Shown here piece after piece: positions 17,163 through 24,066 of a stretch of DNA of 64,000 bases. The position numbers and the translations under genes were made by a program. Source of the DNA: Anaerosporobacter faecicola (GTDB lineage Bacteria > Bacillota > Clostridia > Lachnospirales > Lachnospiraceae); contig NZ_JAAQRO010000009.1 of NCBI RefSeq assembly GCF_012070565.1, positions 1 through 64,000 on the forward strand. The letters run 5' to 3'. The notes below the pieces were generated by a model, which saw only the letters and a program-made list of their open reading frames with translations, was not told the origin of the DNA and searched no databases. How positions within the stretch are numbered: position 1 is the stretch's first letter; each line of letters begins with the position of its first letter.

Positions 17163-18545
17163 ATGGAACGAATTATTTTTCACATAGATGTGAACTCTGC
17201 ATTCTTAAGTTGGGAGGCAGTATATCGTTTACAGATCTTAGGAGAAGAGACTGATCTGCGTGAGATCCCTTCTGTCGTGGGAGGAGATGAAAAAAAGCGG
17301 CATGGAATTGTTTTAGCTAAATCGATACCAGCCAAAAGATACGGAATTCAAACGGGGGAATCCTTGGCAGAAGCAAGGAAGAAGTGCCCGAATCTGGTTA
17401 TTGTTCCGCCACAACATGATTTATATAAGCAGTGCTCGGAATCTTTTATTGCATTATTACGAGAATACACACCTTGTGTAGAACAGTACAGTATAGATGA
17501 GGCGTATATGGATATGACGGGGACGCTTACGCTGCATGGTTCTCCTGTTGTTGTAGCGAATTTCATTAAGGATCGGATCTACGAAGAGATGGGATTTACA
17601 GTGAATATTGGCATATCGAATAATAAGTTATTGGCAAAGATGGCATCGGATTTTAAAAAACCGAATCTTGTTCATACCCTTTTTCCAGATGAGATTGCGA
17701 AAAAGATGTGGCCATTACCTGTATCGGAATTGTTTTTTGTAGGGCGAGCAACCGCAAAGAAATTATTTTCTATGGGAATAAAGTCAATTGGAGATCTTGC
17801 AAAGGCAGATGTAGAAATTCTAAAAACCAATTTGAAAAAACATGGAGAGGTGATTCATAATTTTGCAAATGGAATTGATGATAGCCTTGTTTTAACAGAG
17901 AGCATTGCCAACAAAGGGTATGGCAATAGCACGACAATTCCTTTTGATGTTACGGACAATGAGACGGCCAGACTGATTTTGTTATCACTTAGCGAAACGG
18001 TAGGTGCACGACTTAGAAAAGATCAAGTATTTATTCGTGTTGTTGCAGTAAGTATTGTTGATTGTGAATTCCATCATGTATCCCATCAGATGACATTATT
18101 AGAACCCACGAACCTCACCAATGAGATTCATCAAGCAGCGTGTAAATTACTAGAAGAACTTTGGAACGGGGAGCCACTCCGAAATTTTGGTATTCATACG
18201 AGTCGTATTGAAGAGCAAGGGGAAACGAGACAGCTTAGTTTGTTTGAACTTGGATTGCATAAAGAGTCTGATCGAGTATGTGAGCAGATGGATTATCGAA
18301 TCATGGATGATGAGAGAAAGATGTTGAAACGAGAAAAATTAGAAAAATTGGATCAAACTATTGACCAAATCCGTACGAGATATGGAATGGATTCTATTAA
18401 GCGGGCTAATTTTGTGAATAGTCGCTTATCCCATATGTCTGGTGGTACTTCAAGTATTACCTTACCAAAGCAGCAGGAGAAAGGAAAACCATTTGACCCT
18501 GCCCGAGGCTTGCAGCTAAGAGAAGGAGAACGGGGAGAAAAGTAG
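17163..18545 (+). CDS. dinB: Y-family translesion DNA polymerase (DinB/Pol IV type)
   Basis: Y-family polymerases copy past damaged bases. The 460-residue protein has HIDVNSAFLSW near residue 7 (metal-binding Asp), YSIDEAYMDM near 104 (catalytic Asp-Glu), and NIGISNNKLLAKMASDFKKP near 141, then a helix-hairpin-helix region and little-finger domain. It is longer than classical Pol IV, with a charged C-terminal tail after about 400. GAGGTGGAG precedes the ATG. Control by the LexA box just upstream fits the role. A small conserved-looking protein follows. Confidence 0.93.
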   Translation: MERIIFHIDVNSAFLSWEAVYRLQILGEETDLREIPSVVGGDEKKRHGIVLAKSIPAKRYGIQTGESLAEARKKCPNLVIVPPQHDLYKQCSESFIALLREYTPCVEQYSIDEAYMDMTGTLTLHGSPVVVANFIKDRIYEEMGFTVNIGISNNKLLAKMASDFKKPNLVHTLFPDEIAKKMWPLPVSELFFVGRATAKKLFSMGIKSIGDLAKADVEILKTNLKKHGEVIHNFANGIDDSLVLTESIANKGYGNSTTIPFDVTDNETARLILLSLSETVGARLRKDQVFIRVVAVSIVDCEFHHVSHQMTLLEPTNLTNEIHQAACKLLEELWNGEPLRNFGIHTSRIEEQGETRQLSLFELGLHKESDRVCEQMDYRIMDDERKMLKREKLEKLDQTIDQIRTRYGMDSIKRANFVNSRLSHMSGGTSSITLPKQQEKGKPFDPARGLQLREGERGEK

Positions 18546-18580
18546 AACAATGAAGTAAAGGATTATAATGAGGTGAAGAT

Positions 18581-18832
18581 ATGAATGTTCCGGTTGATGT
18601 GATTGCGACTTTTAATACATTTGGGAAGATTAAGCCGAATTATATACGATTAGAAGACTGTCAGCATGGATTGCAGACATATAAGATTGATCAGATTGAG
18701 CAAGTAAAAGAAGAAAAATATGCAGGGATGTCCATGCTGTTGTTTCGTTGTAGTGTACCAATGGGAGAAGTTGTTCAGACGATCAAGTTGCGCTACCATA
18801 TTGATACACATAAGTGGATGCTGATCCATTAA
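18581..18832 (+). CDS. Small hypothetical protein downstream of dinB
   Basis: The 83-residue protein begins MNVPVDVIATFNTFGKIKPNYIRLED and is a compact, mainly beta sequence without signal or membrane segment. I recognise no family. It starts 35 bases after dinB with ribosome site GAGGTGA and is followed by a terminator, so it is probably in the LexA-controlled transcript and may be part of the damage response. That role is inferred from position only. Confidence 0.75.
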   Translation: MNVPVDVIATFNTFGKIKPNYIRLEDCQHGLQTYKIDQIEQVKEEKYAGMSMLLFRCSVPMGEVVQTIKLRYHIDTHKWMLIH

Positions 18833-18842
18833 CGTAGACGTT

Positions 18843-18873
18843 TCAAAAGTAGCCCGAATCGGGCTACTTTTGA
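18843..18873. terminator. Intrinsic terminator after the dinB operon
   Basis: A perfect 15-bp palindrome, TCAAAAGTAGCCCGA with TCGGGCTACTTTTGA, with a GC-rich core and T's on both outer sides. It can work in either direction. Confidence 0.82.
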
Positions 18874-19058
18874 ATGGTTTGTGAATCATAAAGACGTGTC
18901 TTTTCTTGTGAAGTAAGAAACACAGGATTTTATACCGAATGATACGTATGACATTTCGATACGAATGAATTTCGATACGGATACCATTTCGACACGAATA
19001 CCATCATCATATAAGTATATGTGAACGAATACATAAGATTTGCTAATGAGGGAATGAG

Positions 19059-19276
19059 TTGAAAAAGGAAAAATCCTTTGCTATAATGAATATGGTTTAT
19101 AGAGTGTTTTCAATTAATGGCAGGAAGAAACTTATTGGTTTGCAGTGCCAGGAAGAGTGGCCTGCAAAGGTTACGAAAAGTATACCAGTTGGAATACGGA
19201 ACGGAAGTATACGTTTAGGAGAACAATTTCGATAGAAATTGTGACCTAGAAGATAAGAAGATGGAGGCTCTAATTA
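19059..19276 (+). promoter_or_regulatory. Promoter and structured 5' leader of fhs
   Basis: TTGAAA (19059-19064) and TATAAT (19082-19087) with 17-base spacing give a start near 19094 and a leader of about 180 bases. The leader has three clear helices: TTTGCAG-t-GCCA / TGGC-CTGCAAA (19139-19168), GTATAC / GTATAC (19180-19185, 19207-19212), and ACAATTTC / GAAATTGT with a GATA loop (19223-19242). I could not match it to the ZTP (pfl), THF or glycine riboswitch patterns as I know them. Bases 18874-19058 hold nothing I can name. Confidence 0.6.
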
Positions 19277-20947
19277 ATGAAAACAGATATTCAAATTGCT
19301 CAAGAAGCACAGATGAAACATATTAAAGAAATAGCAAAACGATTAGACATACGCGAAGATGATTTGGAATTCTATGGTAAATACAAAGCCAAATTCACAG
19401 ATGAATTATGGAACGAAGTAAAAGATCGTCCAGATGGAAAGTTGATCTTGGTTACAGCAATTAATCCAACGCCGGCTGGAGAGGGAAAAACGACAACTTC
19501 TGTTGGACTAGGAGAAGCATTTGGCAAGTTGAATAAGAAAGCAGTAATTGCATTACGTGAACCATCCTTAGGACCATGTTTTGGAATTAAAGGTGGAGCA
19601 GCAGGTGGTGGATATGCACAGGTTGTTCCTATGGAAGATTTGAATCTACATTTTACAGGTGATTTTCATGCGATTACTTCTGCGAACAACTTATTAGCTG
19701 CAATGTTGGATAACCATATCCAACAAGGAAATCTTCTTCAGATTGATCCAAATCAGATCGTTTGGAAGAGATGCCTTGATATGAATGATCGTGTTCTTCG
19801 TAATATTGTTGTTGGTCTTGGACGTAAAGTAGATGGTACAGTAAGGGAAGACCACTTTATCATAACTGTTGCATCAGAAATCATGGCAATTCTTTGCCTG
19901 GCTGATGACATGAAGGATTTAAAAGAAAGACTTGGCAGAATTATTGTAGCATATACCTATGATGGTGCCCCAGTAACTGCAAAGGAACTGAATGCAGTTG
20001 GTTCTATGGCTGCTTTGTTAAAAGATGCATTAAAGCCAAACTTGATTCAAACATTAGAACATACACCTACAATCGTACATGGTGGACCATTTGCAAATAT
20101 TGCGCATGGTTGTAATAGTGTTCGTGCAACGAAGACCGCATTAAAATTAGCAGATTATGTTGTTACAGAAGCTGGATTTGGTGCAGATCTTGGTGCTGAG
20201 AAGTTCTTTGACATCAAGTGTCGTATGGCAGGATTAAAACCAGATGCAGTTGTATTAGTAGCAACCGTTCGTGCTTTAAAATATAATGGTGGCGTGGCAA
20301 AAGCAAATCTAGGGGAAGAAAACTTAGAAGCATTAAAAGCAGGTATTGTAAATCTAGAGAAACATATTGAAAACTTACAGAATTATGGTGTTCCTGTTGT
20401 TGTAACGCTAAACCGTTTTGTTACAGATTCTGATGCAGAATTAACATTTGTTCGTGAATTCTGTGAAGAACGTGGTTGTGAATTCTCCTTATCCGAAGTA
20501 TGGGAAAAAGGTGGAGAAGGTGGAATTGATTTAGCACAGAAGGTTATAAAGACGATTGAAGAAAAACCAAGCAACTTCAAAGTGCTATATGAAGATTCTA
20601 AATCCATTAAAGAAAAAATCGAGACTATTGCAAAGAAGATCTACGGTGCTTCTGAAGTTACCTATGATGTACAAGCATCAAAAGCGATTGATAAGATTGA
20701 AAGCTTAGGATTTACCAATATGCCAGTTTGTATGGCAAAGAATCAATACTCATTATCTGATGACCCTACATTATTAGGAAGACCAACCAATTTCCCAATT
20801 CATATTCGTGAAGTATACGTATCTGCAGGTGCAGGATTTGTTGTTGCAATTACAGGTACTGTTATGACAATGCCAGGTTTACCAAAGAAACCAGCAGCAG
20901 AAGGAATTGATGTGAATGAAGATGGTGTTATTACGGGATTGTTCTAA
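19277..20947 (+). CDS. fhs: Formate-tetrahydrofolate ligase
   Basis: Fhs uses ATP to join formate to tetrahydrofolate, giving 10-formyl-THF for purine synthesis and one-carbon metabolism in anaerobes, including the acetyl-CoA pathway where present. The 556-residue protein has the normal length, the nucleotide motif [15 protein letters not shown] near residue 63, and the segments [23 protein letters not shown] and [22 protein letters not shown] lies about 10 bases before the ATG. It stands alone behind its own promoter and long structured leader. Confidence 0.97.
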   Translation: MKTDIQIAQEAQMKHIKEIAKRLDIREDDLEFYGKYKAKFTDELWNEVKDRPDGKLILVTAINPTPAGEGKTTTSVGLGEAFGKLNKKAVIALREPSLGPCFGIKGGAAGGGYAQVVPMEDLNLHFTGDFHAITSANNLLAAMLDNHIQQGNLLQIDPNQIVWKRCLDMNDRVLRNIVVGLGRKVDGTVREDHFIITVASEIMAILCLADDMKDLKERLGRIIVAYTYDGAPVTAKELNAVGSMAALLKDALKPNLIQTLEHTPTIVHGGPFANIAHGCNSVRATKTALKLADYVVTEAGFGADLGAEKFFDIKCRMAGLKPDAVVLVATVRALKYNGGVAKANLGEENLEALKAGIVNLEKHIENLQNYGVPVVVTLNRFVTDSDAELTFVREFCEERGCEFSLSEVWEKGGEGGIDLAQKVIKTIEEKPSNFKVLYEDSKSIKEKIETIAKKIYGASEVTYDVQASKAIDKIESLGFTNMPVCMAKNQYSLSDDPTLLGRPTNFPIHIREVYVSAGAGFVVAITGTVMTMPGLPKKPAAEGIDVNEDGVITGLF

Positions 20948-20995
20948 ATAGATTACACAAACATTATCGGATTTAAATTGTGTAGATTGACGGAT

Positions 20996-21028
20996 TTCAA
21001 ATTAAATATGGGCTTTTGACACCCAAAC
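20996..21028 (+). repeat. Solitary right end of the fold-back element family
   Basis: GGGCTTTTGACACCCAAAC at 21010-21028 is identical to the right end of copy 1. The bases before it (TGTGTAGATTGACG from 20980) also resemble the element interior. I could not find a matching left end or flanking direct repeat, so it looks like a truncated or diverged copy. Confidence 0.55.
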
Positions 21029-21030
21029 AT

Positions 21031-21085
21031 GAAAAAGAAGTACCTTTTCGGTGATATATATCAACCGCAAAGGTACTTCTTTTTC
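21031..21085. terminator. Bidirectional terminator between fhs and the cyclophilin gene
   Basis: AAAAAGAAGTACCTTT pairs with AAAGGTACTTCTTTTT around a short loop, with T's outside on both strands. It serves both converging genes and overlaps the end of the cyclophilin stop region. Confidence 0.85.
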
Positions 21086-21610
21086 TTAGCATTTTTCTGG
21101 TTCTGGATATTCTACACCGAATGTATCGACAGTAACAGTTTTCATGATTTGGTCATATGTTGGACGATCAGAATAGTCTGTTTGTGTTTCTGCTATTTCA
21201 TTAACAACGTCCATACCTTCTACAACTTTTCCGAATGCAGCGTATGCTCCATCTAAGTGAGGAGAATTCTGATGCATGATGAAGAATTGTGATCCTGCAG
21301 AATCTGGCATTTGAGAACGAGCCATTGAGATTACGCCTTCCGTATGTTTTAAGCTGTTATCAAAACCATTCATTGAGAATTCACCAGGGATGGAGTAACC
21401 AGGACCACCCATTCCTGTTCCATCTGGACAACCACCTTGAATCATGAAACCACGGATTACACGGTGGAAGATTAAACCATTATAGAACCCTTTTTTCACT
21501 AGAGAGATAAAATTATTAACGGTATTTGGTGCGATTTCAGGGTAAAGTTCAACTTTAATGATGCCACCAGTTTCTAATTCAATTGTAACGATAGGATTTT
21601 TTTCTGCCAT
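21086..21610 (-). CDS. Cyclophilin-type peptidyl-prolyl cis-trans isomerase
   Basis: This cytoplasmic enzyme speeds cis-trans isomerisation of prolyl bonds. The 174-residue protein covers one cyclophilin domain: FHRVIRGFMIQGGCPDGTGMGGPGYSIPGEF near residue 49 with the catalytic Arg, then ISMARSQMPDSAGSQFFIMHQNSPHLDGAYAAFGKVVEGMDVV. The family's conserved Trp is replaced, as in many bacterial forms. There is no signal peptide. AAGAAGGAA precedes the ATG. It converges on fhs across a shared terminator. Confidence 0.95.
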   Translation of the reverse strand: MAEKNPIVTIELETGGIIKVELYPEIAPNTVNNFISLVKKGFYNGLIFHRVIRGFMIQGGCPDGTGMGGPGYSIPGEFSMNGFDNSLKHTEGVISMARSQMPDSAGSQFFIMHQNSPHLDGAYAAFGKVVEGMDVVNEIAETQTDYSDRPTYDQIMKTVTVDTFGVEYPEPEKC

Positions 21611-21640
21611 TTTTGTTCCTTCTTTCTTATTAATATGATG

Positions 21641-21670
21641 TAAGTGTCAAAAGTAGATTTTGACACTTGG
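21641..21670. repeat. 30-bp fold-back with AAGTGTCAAAA arms
   Basis: AAGTGTCAAAA (21642-21652) pairs with TTTTGACACTT (21658-21668). TGATG direct repeats flank it (21636-21640 and 21671-21675). The core TGTCAAAA is shared with the larger element family, but the outer bases differ. It lies in the cyclophilin 5' leader. Confidence 0.5.
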
Positions 21671-22073
21671 TGATGCACGAATGTTTCGTTGCTATGCAAT
21701 TCCAACAATTCTAAAACTTTCGCAATCCGCGCAATTGCGTTACTTGCTTGTGCTCGAATCAAAAAATTTGATAACACTTTGATTCGATCGTCAAAAGGTA
21801 TTTTAACGCTTTTCCTACATTTTCATACAAGTAGGAAGAACATTATTTTCGACTCTTGTATCAACGGCACGAATGACCTGACAAAATGCTCATATTAGCA
21901 AGTATTGATGTATATAACAAACATCTACCGAAGAATAATGGTAAGTGTGTGAAGTTGAGTATCCGTACTGATACATGATTAAACTACATCATAAAATGTA
22001 ATTGAAAGCAATAGTCAGAAAATCACGCCATGTATATGATACTGGAAATAAGATGCATTGTCAAAGAAATTTA
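21671..22073. other. Gene-free stretch between cyclophilin and the sigma-like gene
   Basis: No gene is supported. A hairpin CGAATCAAA / TTTGATTCG occurs near 21757-21786. An open - strand frame over 21574-21777 has no ribosome site, overlaps the cyclophilin start and is not believed. Confidence 0.4.
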
Positions 22074-22102
22074 TTGTTGGTTCTTCAGTTTCATGGTATG
22101 AT
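22074..22102 (+). promoter_or_regulatory. Promoter of the sigma-like gene
   Basis: TTGTTG (22074-22079) and TATGAT (22097-22102) with 17-base spacing, about 55 bases before the start codon. The match to consensus is moderate. Confidence 0.55.
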
Positions 22103-22156
22103 GGTAAAGACGAAAACCAAACAGGTTAAGATAGATCGAGGAAGGTGTAGAAAAGA

Positions 22157-23044
22157 ATGCAAGATAGAGAAAACTTTTTAGCAATGTTATCCGCAGTTGT
22201 GGATTTAGCAAAGACACAAGATAATGTAATTACAGTAGATGAGATTAAGGAACTGATGGATGATTCTACATTTACTCAAGAACAGATGGGGCACGTTTAT
22301 GAATACCTTGCTGCGAATCAGATTCGTATTCAGGGCTATTTTCCGAATAAAAAGGAACTAGTGAAAACCGATGAAGAGAAGGATAATCTGGGACATGTAG
22401 TAGATGCAACAAATCAGAATGAGGAAGAAGGAACAGCTGCATTACGTGAACTTAAGGAACGGGAAGAAAAATTAGAGCAGGAAGAAGCTGCTTATATTAC
22501 GATGTATCTTGAAGATTTAGCTACACTTGCTCCAGCTACCGAAGGAGAAATGGAAATTCTGATACAATCACTACAGTCTGGAAAACGTGCGGCGAAAGAA
22601 AGACTTCTGGAATTACATCTACAGCAAGTTGTTGATATTGCAAAAGAATATCAGGGGAAAGGTATCATTGTAGGGGATCTTATTCAAGAAGGAAATATTG
22701 GATTAATGACAGCCCTTGAGGAAATCTATACAGGTGAAACCCGCGTACCGACTGGTTCGATACGAGAAGTAATAGAATATATTCAAAGCCGTATTCGGGA
22801 AAGTATGGAATATGTGATCTATGAGCAAAGAGATTCCAAGATTCTAGAAAATCGTGTTGTGGAGAAGATTAACTTCATCGGAGAATGCATGAAGAAATTA
22901 GCGGAAGAATACGGAAGAGAAGCAACACTAGAAGAATTGGCTGAATTTGCGCAATTGGAAAAGGAAGAAGTTGCAGACTTAATTGAATTGGCAAAAGACG
23001 AACTGTCTACTTCAAAGAATAAGGACGAGAAGTCAGAGGAATAA
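22157..23044 (+). CDS. Sigma-70-like protein lacking region 4
   Basis: The 295-residue protein resembles the N-terminal part of RpoD. Residues about 1-60 match region 1.1 (ITVDEIKELMDDSTFTQEQMGHVYEYL). After an acidic Glu-rich stretch, region 1.2-2.2 is clear (KRAAKERLLELHLQQVVDIAKEYQGKGIIVGDLIQEGNIGLM, about 153-200). The positions of regions 2.3-2.4 are degenerate: the aromatic melting motif FSTYATWWIRQAI is replaced by IREVIEYIQSRIRESM. Region 3 follows (KLAEEYGREATLEELAEFAQLE), and region 4 is absent. It could bind RNA polymerase core without normal promoter recognition. GGAAGGTG precedes the ATG. Confidence 0.82.
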   Translation: MQDRENFLAMLSAVVDLAKTQDNVITVDEIKELMDDSTFTQEQMGHVYEYLAANQIRIQGYFPNKKELVKTDEEKDNLGHVVDATNQNEEEGTAALRELKEREEKLEQEEAAYITMYLEDLATLAPATEGEMEILIQSLQSGKRAAKERLLELHLQQVVDIAKEYQGKGIIVGDLIQEGNIGLMTALEEIYTGETRVPTGSIREVIEYIQSRIRESMEYVIYEQRDSKILENRVVEKINFIGECMKKLAEEYGREATLEELAEFAQLEKEEVADLIELAKDELSTSKNKDEKSEE

Positions 23045-23061
23045 GTTATCACTTCCTGTGT

Positions 23062-23103
23062 TTTTGTATGACTGTATTAAGTGGCTAATACAGTCATACA
23101 AAA
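23062..23103. repeat. Perfect 18-bp inverted repeat without T run
   Basis: TTTTGTATGACTGTATTA (23062-23079) and its exact complement TAATACAGTCATACAAAA (23086-23103) are separated by 6 bases. T's lie outside the left arm and A's outside the right arm, so neither strand has the usual terminator T run after the stem other than the stem's own A/T ends. Confidence 0.65.
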
Positions 23104-23163
23104 GGAATGATATAGTAATAAATTTGAATTTTTTGTTTTGTATAAAAATTTTGAAAAATTCAC

Positions 23164-23192
23164 TTGCATTTTAATTTTAACTATGGTATCAT
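23164..23192 (+). promoter_or_regulatory. Promoter of tRNA-Leu
   Basis: TTGCAT (23164-23169) and TATCAT (23187-23192) with 17-base spacing, about 40 bases before the tRNA. Confidence 0.55.
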
Positions 23193-23238
23193 AACTTATG
23201 TCGAAAGCAGTTAAAAAACAGCACGACAGAATAAAGAT

Positions 23239-23321
23239 GCCGGCATGTCGGAATGGCAGACGAGGCAGACTCAAAATCTGTTGCGGGCAACCGCGTGTGG
23301 GTTCAAGTCCCACTGCCGGCA
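23239..23321 (+). tRNA. tRNA-Leu (anticodon CAA)
   Basis: An 83-base class II tRNA. The acceptor stem is GCCGGCA (23239-23245) with TGCCGGC (23314-23320) and A as discriminator base. The anticodon stem CAGA/TCTG encloses loop CTCAAAA, so the anticodon is CAA, reading UUG. The long variable arm TGCGG-GCAA-CCGCG and the T arm GTGGG-TTCAAGT-CCCAC are typical of Leu. CCA is not encoded. Confidence 0.96.
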
Positions 23322-23334
23322 GTATAATAAGAAG

Positions 23335-23374
23335 AACCGTATTCCTTTAGAAAACTAGTGGAATACGGTTTTTT
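23335..23374 (+). terminator. Terminator after tRNA-Leu
   Basis: AACCGTATTCC (23335-23345) pairs with GGAATACGGTT (23360-23370) and is followed by TTTT. Confidence 0.88.
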
Positions 23375-23478
23375 GTATGAAAAGCCTTTTTAAAAGCCAA
23401 AGTTCGTGTTATTATAGTAGGTAGAGTAATCGCTGAATTGTTTTAGTCATTTTTTAACATATGACAGGAGGCAATAAT

Positions 23479-24000
23479 ATGACTTGTAAAGAAGCGCAAG
23501 GTCTAATTATGCCATATATCAATGACAAATTAGATGTGGATCAATTGGAAGAATTTTTAACACATATAGAACAATGTTCAGATTGTAAGGAAGAATTAGA
23601 AGTTTATTTTACGTTACTAACTGGTATGAAGCAGTTGGATGAAGATAAGAATCTATCAGGAAATCTTCATGTGGATTTTGAGAAATCTTTACATAAATCA
23701 GAGGAAAGAATTCGGAAAACTCGGTTAAACTATGTTAGGAAAAGGATGATTTATGTTATGATTTGTTTTGCTTTCTGCATTTTGGTAAATACAAATCAAG
23801 GAATATCAATGGATAAGGAGCCAGTTGAAGAGACGATTGAAGAAAGTTCCTACTATAATAAGTATTACTATTACATGGATAGACCGACGGTGTTAAAACA
23901 AGAGCTTCAAAAACACTATGATTCTATACTCGAATTCATTGCAAAACAGCAAGCGAATGAAATGAAGGAAATAGTATATCCTGGAAAACATGGTGAATAG
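23479..24000 (+). CDS. Zinc-finger (zf-HC2) membrane protein, anti-sigma-like
   Basis: The 173-residue protein has an N-terminal ZAS-type zinc motif, Cys3 then HIEQCSDC near residues 35-42 (His-x3-Cys-x2-Cys), followed by a helix, one hydrophobic segment near 95-110 (MIYVMICFAFCILV), and a short outer tail rich in Tyr. Such proteins are often anti-sigma factors that hold an ECF sigma factor at the membrane. No ECF sigma gene is next to it; the nearest sigma-like gene (22157) is not of that class. The ATG at 23479 has AGGAGG 8 bases upstream; an in-frame ATG at 23461 overlaps that site and is unlikely. Confidence 0.8.
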   Translation: MTCKEAQGLIMPYINDKLDVDQLEEFLTHIEQCSDCKEELEVYFTLLTGMKQLDEDKNLSGNLHVDFEKSLHKSEERIRKTRLNYVRKRMIYVMICFAFCILVNTNQGISMDKEPVEETIEESSYYNKYYYYMDRPTVLKQELQKHYDSILEFIAKQQANEMKEIVYPGKHGE

Positions 24001-24066
24001 AAAATGATTCGAGCACATAAAAGTGTGTAGCAATGATCGATTGCACAAGGAAAGGAATTTGTTAGA

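Noticed and set aside
19094-19276. ZTP, THF or glycine riboswitch upstream of fhs
   Set aside because: The conserved core bases of those classes, as I know them, are not present. A diverged member cannot be excluded without a model search.
21574-21777. 67-codon - strand frame upstream of the cyclophilin gene
   Set aside because: It overlaps the cyclophilin start and the fold-back, with no ribosome site.
23062-23103. Intrinsic terminator of the sigma-like gene
   Set aside because: The right arm is followed by AAAAGG, not by T's, on the + strand. Kept as an inverted repeat only.
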